From: Tragulus kanchil
Lineage: Eukaryota > Chordata > Mammalia > Artiodactyla > Tragulidae
Direction of reading: 5' to 3'
DNA length: 64,000 bases
NCBI GenBank assembly: GCA_022376925.1
Contig: JAIOJX010000005.1
Span: 13,172,501-13,236,500, forward strand
Below, piece by piece: positions 22,333 through 34,434 of the stretch (position 1 is its first letter; every line of letters starts with the position of its first letter). Under the pieces are notes generated by a model. It was not told the origin of the DNA, ran no database searches, and was given only the letters and a program-made list of their open reading frames with translations. A program made the position numbers and the translations under genes.

Positions 22333-23289
22333 AACAGGTGGGAAAACCCAGTTGCTTAGGCAGCTGTGTGACTGCCTTTGGTTAGGAGCAGAGAAATAGC
22401 CAAATGCATCTTTCATTGATTACAACAGGCTGCAATTACTTTGTTGAAAAATAGCACGTCTCATGGGCCTTCTCAGTTTTACAGATAGAAAAAATTCAAC
22501 CAAAAATTTTAAAAATGTGTTTAGTCTCAATGACTTACTTTATATCCACAAGGTGATAGTACAGAGATGTGATAATTTTTAAATATAATCAGCTTTAGGT
22601 AAATCGTTTCAAATTACTAAATTCTATGTGTGCATGTACCTCTCTCTATGTATCTTTCATTTCTCAGACAACCCAAAGAATTTCTGACTCTTCATAAAGT
22701 CTTACAACGTGACATAGGTATGAGCTGAATGAATAAAAATGTTACTAAAATTTGGTTTTACCAGAGCTTATTTATAAGGAATGGCTGAAAATTTTAAAGG
22801 AACTTCATTATCCAACCATTAATAATTACCAACAGGATGTAGAAAGTGTGCATGTATGTGTGTGTGTGTGTAAGAGAGACAGATTTTTTTAAATGACTTC
22901 TGCAGTGACATTCTGTTGAATGACAGAGTGACCTGACAGATAACAGAACTCAGTGGGGACATGGGAGTTTTTCATAAGTGAATTATGGTTCGAAGATAAT
23001 TATGTTTGGAAGACTTTTCTGTTTTCAAATTTTATTAAGCCCTGTGGGGTTGCTCAGAATTACCTGTCTGGAATCATCAGTGAATAAGAATAAATGGTAA
23101 TTTATTCTGCTTATTTCTCCTCTGAATCAAGACGGTGACATGCGGGTAAGGGTGCTGTCGAACTTCTGAGCGTGCGGGGGGGCCAGGTGAAGAAGTCAGG
23201 AGAGCTGAGAGCAAGGTTGGGTGGCAAGTTTGAATTGTCACGGTCCTGCACAAGAAAACCACATTTGTGCCTCAAATGTCTGTGGGAGG

Positions 23290-23455
23290 AAGTGAAGAGC
23301 AGGAATTGTCATTTCCATTTAAAGGATAAGGATAAACTCAGAAAGGTCAAAGGATTTATATGCCCAGAGAGAGCCACACAGCTGATGTGAAACTGAGCTG
23401 GATTGAACACTCAATCTTCTAACTACAAACATTGTGTTCTTTCTCCTTCATTACA
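23290..23455 (+). mobile_element. MIR SINE fragment
   Basis: A diverged MIR core is recognisable by 'catttaaaggataaggataaa'-like sequence (one base more than usual here), then 'agccacacagctgatgtg' near 23373 and a tail ending in 'gtgttctttct'. It is ancient and shared by mammals. Confidence 0.6.
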
Positions 23456-23611
23456 CTGACTCACGTCTACCAAGATCCTTTTTGAGTTCTAATTAAAAAA
23501 AAAATACATGAGATAAATGCATGGGAATTAATACTCGATGGGTGGTGTACTTCATGTCATAAGGATAAATGTCTTCCTTTGTTGCTAGTTAATAGTAATA
23601 GACTCTAAATA

Positions 23612-25989
23612 TTGTCATAAAAAGTGTTTAATAAAAATGCCCGAAGATTTCTTTATAAATTGGACTTAAATGACATAGATTAAATCTTTAATAAGGAGGG
23701 CATTTGATCAGGCCGCATAGCCAGATAAGGTTTGGTAATATTCTGAAGGACTTGCTAAGTAAATAAGAGAGAGATTCTGGCTTACTCTAGTAAGTCTATG
23801 TGCAATGCCAAAATATAACCAAAATCATGCCTGGAAAATAAAGTTTCCATGTCACGGAGACGTGATAGACTTGGTTTGGGCTCTCATGGGATGGAGTAAT
23901 GGTGAAATAGTTAACTGATGGTGACATTGTTAATCCTTTTTAGTTTGTATCTTGCAAAGAAACAAGAGCTGAAGTGTCAGGAGTGGTGATAGGAAATGAT
24001 GTCCTGGGTACAAAGGAAGTTGCTGGTTTGGATTGTAATTGGAAATGATTCATCACTTGACTAGCTATTGCTTTTTCAGCAACCTGAATGAAAGTGATTT
24101 GAAATGTACTGTTGTACTGGGTGAGCAGAAAACTCAAAGCCCTGGTCCTAAAAGCACCTTCAGCCAGTAACCACACAGAACAAAGTGCTTTATTTAGTGT
24201 TTCCTTTATGCCATACTGTGCCAATCGCTTTACACAGGGGAACCCATTTAAGACTCCAGATCAACCCCAGAGGGAAGTTAATAGCATTTTTCCCATTCTA
24301 TCCAGGCTGAGTCTTAGAACTGGCCTATGATTTCATTTTCTAATGCAACTGGCTTGTGACTTTATTTTCACAGTTGATTCCATTTTTTTTTTTTAATTGC
24401 ATAGTCTTAACAACTCGTCTCCAAGGAAGTGGCAAAAAGATGTGTTCTCTACTTTAAATTTAATCTTAAAATATAAACTAATTTGATGAATTTCCTACCA
24501 GGGTATAGAAGAAGGAGGATGGAATCTCAGGAAAGTGCTGAATTCTTCTCTAGAAGTCACTGCTGAAGAAAAAGCCAAGATTTGGGGAGAGGACAGGAAA
24601 AGCTATGGGATTGGATCACCAGCGCTTCTGTGTCCCTTTTAAGACCTGTTGTTCTTTGATTCACAATGTTATGCTCAGGATTAAAATCCAGAGTGAATGG
24701 TGCTTCCATCTGTGTCGTAAGTCAGCTCTGGGCTCCTTTCTTGATGACCTCGTGTAGGGGAAGGCTTTGAGAACTGAGGCTGCTTTTTGGTGAGAAGGGG
24801 TTTGTCATAAAAAGTGTTTAATAAAAATGCCCGAAGATTTCTTTATAAATTGGACTTAAATGACATAGATTAAATCTTTAATAAGGAGGGCATTTGATCA
24901 GGCCGCATAGCCAGATAAGGTTTGGTAATATTCTGAAGGACTTGCTAAGTAAATAAGAGAGAGATTCTGGCTTACTCTAGTAAGTCTATGTGCAATGCCA
25001 AAATATAACCAAAATCATGCCTGGAAAATAAAGTTTCCATGTCACGGAGATGTGATAGACTTGGTTTGGGCTCTCATGGGATGGAGTAATGGTGAAATAG
25101 TTAATTGATGGTGACATTGTTAATCCTTTTTAGTTTGTATCTTGCAAAGAAACAAGAGCTGGAAGTGTCAGGAGTGGTGATAGGAAACGATGTCCTGGGT
25201 ACAAAGGAAGTTGCTGGTTTGGATTGTAATTGGAAATGATTCATCACTTGACTAGCTATTGCTTTTTAGCAACCTGAATGAAAGTGATTTGAAATGTACT
25301 GTTGTACTGGGTGAGCAGAAAACTCAAAGCCCTGGTCCTAAAAGCACCTTCAACCGGTAACCACACAGAACAAAGTGCTTTATTTAGTGTTTCCTTTATG
25401 CCATACTGTGCCAATCGCTTTACACAGGGGAACCCATTTAAGACTCCAGATCAACCCCAGAGGGAAGTTAATAGCATTTTTCCCATTCTATCCAGGCTGA
25501 GTCTTAGAACTGGCCTATGATTTCATTTTCTAATGCAACTGGCTTGTGACTTTATTTTCACAGTTGATTCCGTTTTTTGTTTTTAATTGCATAGTCTTAA
25601 CAACTCGTCTCCAAGGAAGTGGCAAAAAGATGTGTTCTCTACTTTAAATTGAATCTTAAAATATAAACTAATTTGATGAATTTCCTACCAGGGTATAGAA
25701 GAAGGAGGATGGAATCTCAGGAAAGTGCTGAATTCTTCTCTAGAAGTCATTGCTGAAGAAAAAGCCAAGATTTTGGGAGAGGACAGGAAAAGCTATAGGA
25801 TTGGATCACCAGCGCCTCTGTGTCCCTTTTAAGACCTGTTGTTCTTTGATTCACAATGTTATGCTCAGGATTAAAATCCAGAGTGAACGGTGCTTCCGTC
25901 TGTGTCGTAAGTCAGCTCTGGGCTCCTTTCTTGATGACCTCGTGTAGGGGAAGGCTTTGAGAACTGAGGCTGCTTGTGAGAAGAGTTTG
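23612..25989. repeat. Tandem duplication 10 (offset 1,190 bp, about 1.2% divergent)
   Basis: Copy A is about 23612-24800 and copy B about 24802-25989. About 13-15 differences are spread along the copy, mostly transitions (for example near 23861/25051, 23912/25102, 24153/25343, 24697/25887). The last 20 bases of copy A are a garbled version of the end of copy B. This pair and duplication 9 are the most divergent. Confidence 0.95.
24183..24310 (+). mobile_element. MIR SINE fragment (first copy)
   Basis: The MIR-like order 'gtgctttatttagtg', 'gccatactgtgccaatcgct' and 'aacccatttaagactcc' is present but diverged. The duplicate is at about 25373-25500. Confidence 0.55.
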
Positions 25990-26400
25990 GTAAGAGAGAC
26001 CTGGACGCAGAGGCTTGAGTGAGGGCAACCTGGAAATCGAACAACAGTCACAAACAGCAAGTCCAGGAAAGACAGGCAGAGAGGCAGGGATGCTCCCAGA
26101 AGCTCGTGAACAGCCAAAGACACCAGGCAAACCGAGTCAACGGGTTCAAAATGTCAAAGGAGCAGCAGAGTGGAGAAATTCTTTGAAGTAAAGTAAGGCG
26201 AGGAATGAAACATTCTCAGCATTCCTGTAACTTCACTGGGGGACAAAGAAGCATTAGTTATGGGGACTCGGGCAGCCAAACACAGAGAGAAACACAGGTG
26301 TCTAAAGTGAGTTCCTCATAATAACCATGCCCAACTAACATGAACTCTTTTTTTTTTTTGAATTTTTGGAATCACCATATTCCTCCTAAAATAGTAGAAT
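25990..26400. other. Unassigned single-copy sequence
   Basis: Moderately GC-rich with a T run at 26348-26359. I recognise no gene and no named repeat. Confidence 0.45.
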
Positions 26401-26419
26401 TGCATTTTTCTGTGTGTTG

Positions 26420-26860
26420 AAGTTGATAGGGACAGAGTAGAATAGTTGGGTGGTTGGAGAGTCCTAGTAGGGATGGTAGGTAGAAGGGTGAAACCTGAGA
26501 AAGGTTGGGAGGCCAGTGAGTTGACAATAACTCAGGAGACCTGCTCCTTGTTCAGTAAAGCAGGCTTGACTGGGTATAAACAGCTGATGGAGGAGAAGGG
26601 GGCGAAGACGGAACTAATGATGTATGTCTTGCATCTGTGTCTACTTGAGGGGGGAGGTCTTCTACGATCTTATATATATTGTTGCCCACTCAATCGAAGA
26701 GCGAGCAGAGCAGAGCTTTCCTGCCTGCCCCTTTGTACCTCTTACAAGTATCCTATCCTAGCAAATCCTCTTGTCTATCACTCTGCTTCTCGCTGAATTC
26801 CTTCTGCGTGGAGGCACAAAGAACCTGAGCCTCAGTGGGTCCAGACGTTGCGTGAGTGCT
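26420..26860 (+). mobile_element. ERV-like long terminal repeat (partial, class uncertain)
   Basis: A TATA-like 'tatatata' lies near 26673. A CT-rich R-U5-like stretch runs to about 26850, containing 'tctgcttctcgctgaattcc' and 'ggcacaaagaacctgagcct'. The layout resembles the 3' half of a gammaretrovirus-like LTR, but I cannot place exact ends or find a clear primer-binding site. No gag, pol or env sequence is recognisable next to it. Confidence 0.45.
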
Positions 26861-27045
26861 GGATTAAGTCCCGGTCATGTGGGCTCGAGTCCCAGAAAGG
26901 GTTTTGGCCTGAATTGAGCCCTGACTATGTGGGTTCAAGTCCCAGACAGGGTTTTGGCTGGTATTCAAGCTCCAGCCACATGGGTTCAAGTCCCAAGCAG
27001 GATTCGATCAGGTATGGGCCCTGGGTTGAAGTCTCAAATTGAGGT
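26861..27045 (+). repeat. Five-unit tandem repeat of about 50 bp with B-box-like cores
   Basis: Units begin at about 26861 (partial), 26881, 26931, 26982 and 27023 (partial). The fuller units start with 'gggttcaagtccc' or a close variant, and the first two full units continue with a shared 'agggttttggc' stretch. The core resembles a tRNA T-arm/Pol III B box (GGTTCRANTCC). The array directly follows the LTR-like sequence and may be part of an ERV leader. Confidence 0.7.
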
Positions 27046-27650
27046 AAAACCCTTTCAAAGTTACTCAAACTTATTTTGACATGGCTTCTGAGAATTTCAG
27101 CATGCCTTCCTATGTATCTAGACAAAGATACCCTATGGGTAGCCTTAAAGCAACAGTTGTCTGTCAGTGCTTTGCTCATGGTAAACCCCATGAAGTAGTG
27201 AAAAATATCACTACTCTGTGTGAGCTGAGTTGAAGGATTAAACATAATACCTGCTTTCCCCATCCCTAACCTCTCTGAGTCCCCTGGGATACCTCCAAGG
27301 GAAGTAAGTTTGAAAATTATTTCCTTGAAGAAAAAAAAAATTATTTGTTGGCAGCCTCTGGAAAAAAGTCTGGAAAATTATCTGTTACCTTGCCCTTAGA
27401 AATTACAGAAAATCATCTCACATTTCATATGCCCAAAGGTATAATATGGGCTTAATTATGGATGAACTGTCTTTGCATAAATTTTAAACTATTAAAGCAA
27501 TTAATGATTAATGGCTAGATTAGGGAAGATTAGTCTCTTCTGGAATCTCAAACCCTTCAGTCCCTCCTGAGAACATCTGATCAAAAGGGCATTCCAGAGT
27601 CTCTGGTTGAAAACAGAGGAACAGGTACAAGGAAGGATTTTTGGTGCTGT

Positions 27651-27895
27651 GTTGTTATTGTTGTTTTTTCTTTGTCCATCTTTATTCTTTGGCCTGTGTG
27701 GGCCTCCCATTGCAGTGGCCTCTCACATGGCAGAGCACCGACTCTGGGCACACGCGCTCCAGAGCACTGGCTCATAATTGGTCACACCAGTCCAGCCGCT
27801 CCACAGCATGAGGGATCTTCTCAGGCAAGGGATCTAACTGGTGCCTCCTGCACTGCAAGGTGGACTGTTTACCCACTGGACCACCAGGGAAGCCC
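27651..27895 (-). mobile_element. CHR-derived SINE, unfamiliar body (insertion 5, first copy)
   Basis: In minus orientation the head is at 27895 ('ggcttccctggtggtccagt' when reversed) and the body ends in a degraded tail of T and G near 27651-27670. The flanking repeat TGGTGCTGT/TGGTGCCGT (27642-27650 and about 27896-27904) has one mismatch. The 3' CT-rich block is missing, so the element is truncated before the tail. Confidence 0.85.
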
Positions 27896-28785
27896 TGGTG
27901 CCGTTTTATTTTAAGTTCAGATGTGTAATATTAGCTGAGTCTGATTAAAAAGAAAAAAATGAGGGATTCAAAAACATGGACATGGTAATATAATACATAA
28001 TATCAAGATGAGGAGTATCTTAGGAATGGCTATCCTCGAACTTAGCTTTGAATATCAGAGGAATCCTTGAGTTAGATGTGAACTTGGTATACTATCTCAG
28101 AATGTGTAATTAGTGACTTTTGCATTATCTGTATGCTTATAGAGAGGATGTGTCATTTTCCGAGGCATTTAACTTAGCAACCCATCCATTAAACAATTAC
28201 TCAAAATGTTCCAAAATGCATTTTTGAAATATTTAATCCACAGATGGATTATAAATACAAATGTTAATGTACTTTGTATCATAGCCAAATTGTAGGTGTT
28301 TAGAAAATATCTAGGAAAACTCTCTTTCACTCAGTTGTTTAATCTGAAAATTGTGGTTTGCTTTTCAATTTAAACTCTCTAACATTCTGCCGTCTCAGCC
28401 ATATCTCCAGTACTGGCTGTCGTTTCAAGTTCCTTCATGTGGCTATTTCAGAAGTGGTGTCTGTCTCATTTTGAATTTTTGTCTTCTTTCCCAGATTGTA
28501 AACAATACAATGACATGATTATAAAGCAGTATTAATGTTAGCTAGTGAGTTCTATTGTTTCATTCATTGCCAAGTATAATATGGGCTTAATTATGGATGA
28601 ACTGTCTTTGCATAAATTTTAAACTATTAAAGCAATTAATGATTAATGGCTAGATTAGGGAAGATTAGTCTCTTCTGGAATCTCAAACCCTTCAGTCCCT
28701 CCTGAGAACATCTGATCAAAAGGGCATTCCAGAGTCTCTGGTTGAAAACAGAGGAACAGGTACAAGGAAGGATTTTTGGTGCTGT

Positions 28786-29030
28786 GTTGTTATTGTTGTT
28801 TTTTCTTTGTCCATCTTTATTCTTTGGCCTGTGTGGGCCTCCCATTGCAGTGGCCTCTCACATGGCAGAGCACCGACTCTGGGCACACGCGCTCCAGAGC
28901 ACTGGCTCATAATTGGTCACACCAGTCCAGCCGCTCCACAGCATGAGGGATCTTCTCAGGCAAGGGATCTAACTGGTGCCCCCTGCACTGCAAGGTGGAC
29001 TGTTTACCCACTGGACCACCAGGGAAGCCC
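28786..29030 (-). mobile_element. CHR-derived SINE, unfamiliar body (insertion 5, second copy)
   Basis: This is the duplicate of 27651-27895 within duplication 11, differing at one base near 28981. Confidence 0.85.
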
Positions 29031-29360
29031 TGGTGCCGTTTTATTTTAAGTTCAGATGTGTAATATTAGCTGAGTCTGATTAAAAAGAAAAAAATGAGGG
29101 ATTCAAAAACATGGACATGGTAATATAATACATAATATCAAGATGAGGAGTATCTTAGGAATGGCTATCCTCGAACTTAGCTTTGAATATCAGAGGAATC
29201 CTTGAGTTAGATGTGAACTTGGTATACTATCTCAGAATGTGTAATTAGTGACTTTTGCATTATCTGTATGCTTATAGAGAGGATGTGTCATTTTCCGAGG
29301 CATTTAACTTAGCAACCCATCCATTAAACAATTACTCAAAATGTTCCAAAATGCATTTTT

Positions 29361-31479
29361 GAAATATTTAATCCACAGATGGATTATAAATACAAATGTT
29401 AATGTACTTTGTATCATAGCCAAATTGTAGGTGTTTAGAAAATATCTAGGAAAACTCTCTTTCACTCAGTTGTTTAACCTGAAAATTGTGGTTTGCTTTT
29501 CAATTTAAACTCTCTAACATTCTGCCGTCTCAGCCATATCTCCAGTACTGGCTGTCGTTTCAAGTTCCTTCATGTGGCTATTTCAGAAGTGGTGTCTGTC
29601 TCATTTTGAATTTTTGTCTTCTTTCCCAGATTGTAAACAATACAATGACATGATTATAAAGCAGTATTAATGTTAGCTAGTGATCTTGTCACATACTATT
29701 GTTACACATATCACATTTAAAAATCTCTAATCATATCATTACTATGATCAAAAAAAATTATTTTTTACTATATTTAGAAACACTGGTCAGAGATTGGTTT
29801 TTCTTTCTGCATAACTTATAAACTCTCTGAGCTTCAGCATGTTGATAGCTATAAAGTGAGGGTTAATAACACCTATCTTCTATAGTTATGATGGTGATTA
29901 GGTGAAATAAGTTATATAAAACACTATAAGCCTGAAGAACTACAAAAATGAATTGTGGAAATACAAAAGCAGGAGATATGCTGGATTACAGGCTCACAAA
30001 ACACTCCCTTCAGCCTTTGCTTTCAGCCACCCTTTCATGGCTCAGGTTTAGATGCCCAATGAGAGCTTGCTATGCTTTCTATTTTTTGAAAGCAGCTCTT
30101 AGGTCACCTGCAAGCTCAGGTGAGCAGTGTGGGGAAATACCAGAAACACCTAAAAGCTAAACACAATTATAGACAAAGCATCTGAAGCATCAAAAGCTTT
30201 GTACACTAACTGTGTTCAGCTCCAATACAGCTAGAACAAGTCCTTCTAACTCTTCCCTGAGGAAACACAGTAAGTCAACTCATGAGATTTTTTTTAAGTT
30301 GTCTGTCAGCTTTATTGTCTCTTCCCTCCTTTCATCTGGCAAATACAATGGGTTAGTTCATAAAGCAAAACTTATTGTTGAATTAATGCCAGGAGTTGTC
30401 TTTGGTCTATGCTATTATTGCTCACTGGCTTATTTAGGGGAAATATTTAATCCACAGATGGATTATAAATACAAATGTTAATGTACTTTGTATCATAGCC
30501 AAATTGTAGGTGTTTAGAAAATATCTAGGAAAACTCTCTTTCACTCAGTTGTTTAACCTGAAAATTGTGGTTTGCTTTTCAATTTAAACTCTCTAACATT
30601 CTGCCGTCTCAGCCATATCTCCAGTACTGGCTGTCGTTTCAAGTTCCTTCATGTGGCTATTTCAGAAGTGGTGTCTGTCTCATTTTGAATTTTTGTCTTC
30701 TTTCCCAGATTGTAAACAATACAATGACATGATTATAAAGCAGTATTAATGTTAGCTAGTGATCTTGTCACATACTATTGTTACACATATCACATTTAAA
30801 AATCTCTAATCATATCATTACTATGATCAAAAAAAATTATTTTTTACTATATTTAGAAACACTGGTCAGAGATTGGTTTTTCTTTCTGCATAACTTATAA
30901 ACTCTCTGAGCTTCAGCATGTTGATAGCTATAAAGTGAGGGTTAATAACACCTATCTTCTATAGTTATGATGGTGATTAGGTGAAATAAGTTATATAAAA
31001 CACTATAAGCCTGAAGAACTACAAAATGAATTGTGGAAATACAAAAGCAGGAGATATGCTGGATTACAGGCTCACAAAACACTCCCTTCAGCCTTTGCTT
31101 TCAGCCACCCTTTCATGGCTCAGGTTTAGATGCCCAATGAGAGCTTGCTATGCTTTCTATTTTTTGAAAGCAGCTCTTAGGTCACCTGCAAGCTCAGGTG
31201 AGCAGTGTGGGGAAATACCAGAAACACCTAAAAGCTAAACACAATTATAGACAAAGCATCTGAAGCATCAAAAGCTTTGTACACTAACTGTGTTCAGCTC
31301 CAATACAGCTAGAACAAGTCCTTCTAACTCTTCCCTGAGGAAACACAGTAAGTCAACTTATGAGATTTTTTTTTTAAGTTGTCTGTCAGCTTTATTGTCT
31401 CTTCCCCTCCTTTCATCTGGCAAATACAATGGGTTAGTTCATAAAGCAAAAACTTATTGTTGAATTAATGCCAGGAGTT
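29361..31479. repeat. Tandem duplication 12 (offset about 1,079 bp)
   Basis: Copy A is about 29361-30397 and copy B about 30440-31479. Most differences are single-base length changes in A, T and C runs (for example near 29943/31022, 30285/31365 and 30325/31404). Because copy A overlaps copy B of duplication 11, about 28226-28548 is present three times. The linker at 30398-30439 has no clear source. Confidence 0.95.
29800..29935 (-). mobile_element. MIR SINE fragment (first copy)
   Basis: Reverse-oriented MIR: 'aactctctgagcttcagc', 'gctataaagtgagggttaat' and 'gatggtgattaggtgaaat' follow the MIR order with the usual divergence. The duplicate is at about 30878-31013. Confidence 0.65.
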
Positions 31480-31641
31480 CTGGCTTCTAATGTTTCAGGT
31501 ATCTTGAAGTGACCATGATAGAATATTCCAGGCTCTTCACTGGCACATATGAAAATGAAGTGAAGTAGCATTACAGATGAATTGAGTATCAAGGATTTTA
31601 AAAATCCGTATCATCATTGAGGGTGAGCATAGTGACTTTCA

Positions 31642-31969
31642 GGGCTTCTCTAGTAGCTCAGCTGGTAAAGGATCCACCTGCAATGCAGGAGGCCCTGGTT
31701 CGATTCCTGGGCTGGGAAGATCCCCTGGAGAAGGCATAGACTACCCACTCCAGTATTCTTGGGCTTCCCCAGAATGGCTCAGACAGTAAAGAATCTGCCT
31801 GCAATGTGGGAGACCTGGGTTCGATCCCTGAGTTGGGAAGATCACCAAGAGACGGGCATGGCACCCTACTCCAGTATTCTTGCCTAGAGAATACCTGCGG
31901 ACAGAGGAGCTTGGTGGGTACAGTTCATGGGGTCACAAAGAGTTGGGCATGACTGAGCACAGCTCAGCA
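31642..31969 (+). mobile_element. Two-headed Bov-tA SINE (first copy)
   Basis: A first tRNA head (31642-31700) and part of a body ending 'ccagtattcttg' at about 31761 run straight into a second complete head and body (from about 31762). One 14-bp target-site duplication with one mismatch (31628-31641 and 31970-31983) encloses the whole structure, and I see no second flanking repeat at the inner join. The B boxes of both heads are canonical. Either the compound inserted as a unit or a template switch occurred during insertion. Confidence 0.85.
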
Positions 31970-32733
31970 CATAGTGATTTTCAAGGAGAGTAAGTGACTA
32001 GTTGACCTGTCACCTTCCACCTGCTGCTGACATCTGAGCTTGTGTTTCTACCAGGAGAGCTTCCTCCTGCCTCTCCATCTGGCTGAAACCCACTCTTCCT
32101 TCAGGGCCCAACTCTAGTTTCACCTGCTAGGCCCACATGAACCTAGCATAACCCCTTGCTCCTTAGAATGCCATTCATACTTACATAAATCATCCAGGTG
32201 ACTTTTTAAGAGCAGTTTTTGCCTTCATTTTTATTTAAATTTTTTGACATTTATAGGGCTTCCCAGGTGACGATCATGTAAAGCCTAGGTCGAGCTAGGG
32301 GTGGGGAAATACCAGAAACACCTAAAAGCTAAACACAATTATAGACAAAGCATCTGAAGCATCAAAAGCTTTGTACACTAACTGTGTTCAGCTCCAATAC
32401 AGCTAGAACAAGTCCTTCTAACTCTTCCCTGAGGAAACACAGTAAGTCAACTTATGAGATTTTTTTTAAGTTGTCTGTCAGCTTTATTGTCTCTTCCCCT
32501 CCTTTCATCTGGCAAATACAATGGGTTAGTTCATAAAGCAAAAACTTATTGTTGAATTAATGCCAGGAGTTCTGGCTTCTAATGTTTCAGGTATCTTGAA
32601 GTGACCATGATAGAATATTCCAGGCTCTTCACTGGCACATATGAAAATGAAGTGAAGTAGCATTACAGATGAATTGAGTATCAAGGATTTTAAAAATCCG
32701 TATCATCATTGAGGGTGAGCATAGTGACTTTCA

Positions 32734-33061
32734 GGGCTTCTCTAGTAGCTCAGCTGGTAAAGGATCCACCTGCAATGCAGGAGGCCCTGGTTCGATTCCT
32801 GGGCTGGGAAGATCCCCTGGAGAAGGCATAGACTACCCACTCCAGTATTCTTGGGCTTCCCCAGAATGGCTCAGACAGTAAAGAATCTGCCTGCAATGTG
32901 GGAGACCTGGGTTCGATCCCTGAGTTGGGAAGATCACCAAGAGACGGGCATGGCACCCTACTCCAGTATTCTTGCCTAGAGAATACCTGCGGACAGAGGA
33001 GCTTGGTGGGTACAGTTCATGGGGTCACAAAGAGTTGGGCATGACTGAGCACAGCTCAGCA
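32734..33061 (+). mobile_element. Two-headed Bov-tA SINE (second copy)
   Basis: Duplicate of 31642-31969 within duplication 13, apparently identical. Confidence 0.85.
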
Positions 33062-33347
33062 CATAGTGATTTTCAAGGAGAGTAAGTGACTAGTTGACCT
33101 GTCACCTTCCACCTGCTGCTGACATCTGAGCTTGTGTTTCTACCAGGAGAGCTTCCTCCTGCCTCTCCATCTGGCTGAAACCCACTCTTCCTTCAGGGCC
33201 CAACTCTAGTTTCACCTGCTAGGCCCACATGAACCTAGCATAACCCCTTGCTCCTTAGAATGCCATTCATACTTACATAAATCATCCAGGTGACTTTTTA
33301 AGAGCAGTTTTTGCCTTCATTTTTATTTAAATTTTTTGACATTTATA

Positions 33348-33558
33348 GGGCTTCCCAGGTGACGATCATGTAAAGAACCTGCCTGCCAGTGCAGGAGACA
33401 TAAGAGACTTGGGTTGGATCCCTGGATCAGGAAGATCCCCAGGTGGAGGAAATGGCAACCCACTCCAGTGTTCTTGCTTGAAGAATCCCATGGTGGTGGG
33501 CTACAGTCCACAAGGTCACCAAGAGTTGGACACGACTGAAGCATCTTAGCACACACGC
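33348..33558 (+). mobile_element. Bov-tA SINE
   Basis: The head 'gggcttcccaggtgac', a B box with one change ('gggttggatccctgg' near 33412), the 'ccactccagtgttcttgc' block and the 'agttggacacgactgaagc' terminus are present. The first 28 bases also appear at the broken end of copy A of duplication 13 (32256-32283). Confidence 0.9.
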
Positions 33559-34375
33559 AGTGTATGGTACAACAGAATTTTGTATTTTACATTCTGAAAC
33601 TGGCCTTGTTTCAAGGCTTGACAGCCGTTGAAGTCAGAGAGTTGTGTGGAACCAAGAATTCTTGCTGTAGTCTCTGCCTGACCTGACCCCTCTTGTCCTA
33701 GCGGGAACCCGGGATGCCAGTTAGTGCCCGTGCACTGGATAGAACCTGTTTTGCAAGGAGCTCTAGGGGCTTAAGATTCTGGCTCAGGCCATCTCATTTG
33801 ACCTCTTCTCTGGGAACCCAGATGACTTTCTCGTCGTCTGACCTGAGCTGCACTCAACAGGCCACCTGCTCTGGTCTTCTTTGCCTCCTCCTGTTCCCTG
33901 ACACTCGCACCTTACTTGTTCCTCTGGGTGTGCTTTGTGCATGCTGTGTCCCTTCCTGGCATACCCTGCTTCTTTATCTCACCACCAGGAGGTAAGCCAC
34001 AGGAAGGTATGAGCGGGGAGCTCTCCACTCACAGCTGTGTCTGTAGGTGTGTCTCAGCCATGTTGCTCAGCTTGTGTGCCTAGAACTCCACACGTACTGG
34101 TTAACTGGTATTTAACAGAATTTAACATTCAAATTCTACCCAAACATCAAAGCCCTCCTACAGAGAAAAAAACATCATAACATTTCATTTAACATAGTTA
34201 TGAAATAATTACAAATTATTTCATTTGACACATACAACATAGCCAATACTGTGCTTCTGTGTTCTACAGATACATTCCATTGTTCTCTCTTCCAAATTAT
34301 AGGTGTGCGTCACATGAAGAATGAGTTTCCTACAATTGTGGATGAGTAAAAAATATTGGGTCTCAATAACACATC
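33559..34375. other. Unassigned single-copy sequence
   Basis: A 93-codon open frame (33714-33995) shows no recognisable domain and no convincing splice context. I see nothing else I can name. Confidence 0.45.
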
Positions 34376-34434
34376 AAGGTAATAGTCTCCAATTCTGAAC
34401 CGAGACCACAATAAGAGCATAGATACCATTTATC

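Larger units (their letters stand above)
20820..23026. repeat. Tandem duplication 9 (offset 1,100-1,106 bp, about 1% divergent)
   Basis: Copy A is about 20820-21919 and copy B about 21920-23026, with no linker. I count roughly 12 differences in the right-hand half, most of them C/T or A/G substitutions plus changes in the TG repeat and a 4-base TCTC insertion near 22640. The substitution pattern looks allelic rather than like random sequencing error. Confidence 0.95.
27439..29683. repeat. Tandem duplication 11 (offset 1,135 bp)
   Basis: Copy A is about 27439-28548 and copy B about 28574-29683. I see only two substitutions (near 27846/28981 and 28342/29477). The 25-bp linker at 28549-28573 partly matches the sequence before copy A ('tttcat' and 'gcc' spacing), as at other junctions. 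Confidence 0.95.
31207..33375. repeat. Tandem duplication 13 (offset 1,092 bp)
   Basis: Copy A is about 31207-32283 and copy B about 32301-33375. The interiors are essentially identical. The 17-bp linker at 32284-32300 ('cctaggtcgagctaggg') aligns with gaps to the sequence just upstream of copy A (about 31179-31206, 'cttaggtcacctgcaagctc'). The start of this copy is present a third time near 30128-30397. Confidence 0.95.

Noticed and set aside
26861..27045. Array considered as a CRISPR-like or satellite repeat
   Set aside because: CRISPR does not occur in a mammalian genome, and with five imperfect units it is too short to be a satellite.
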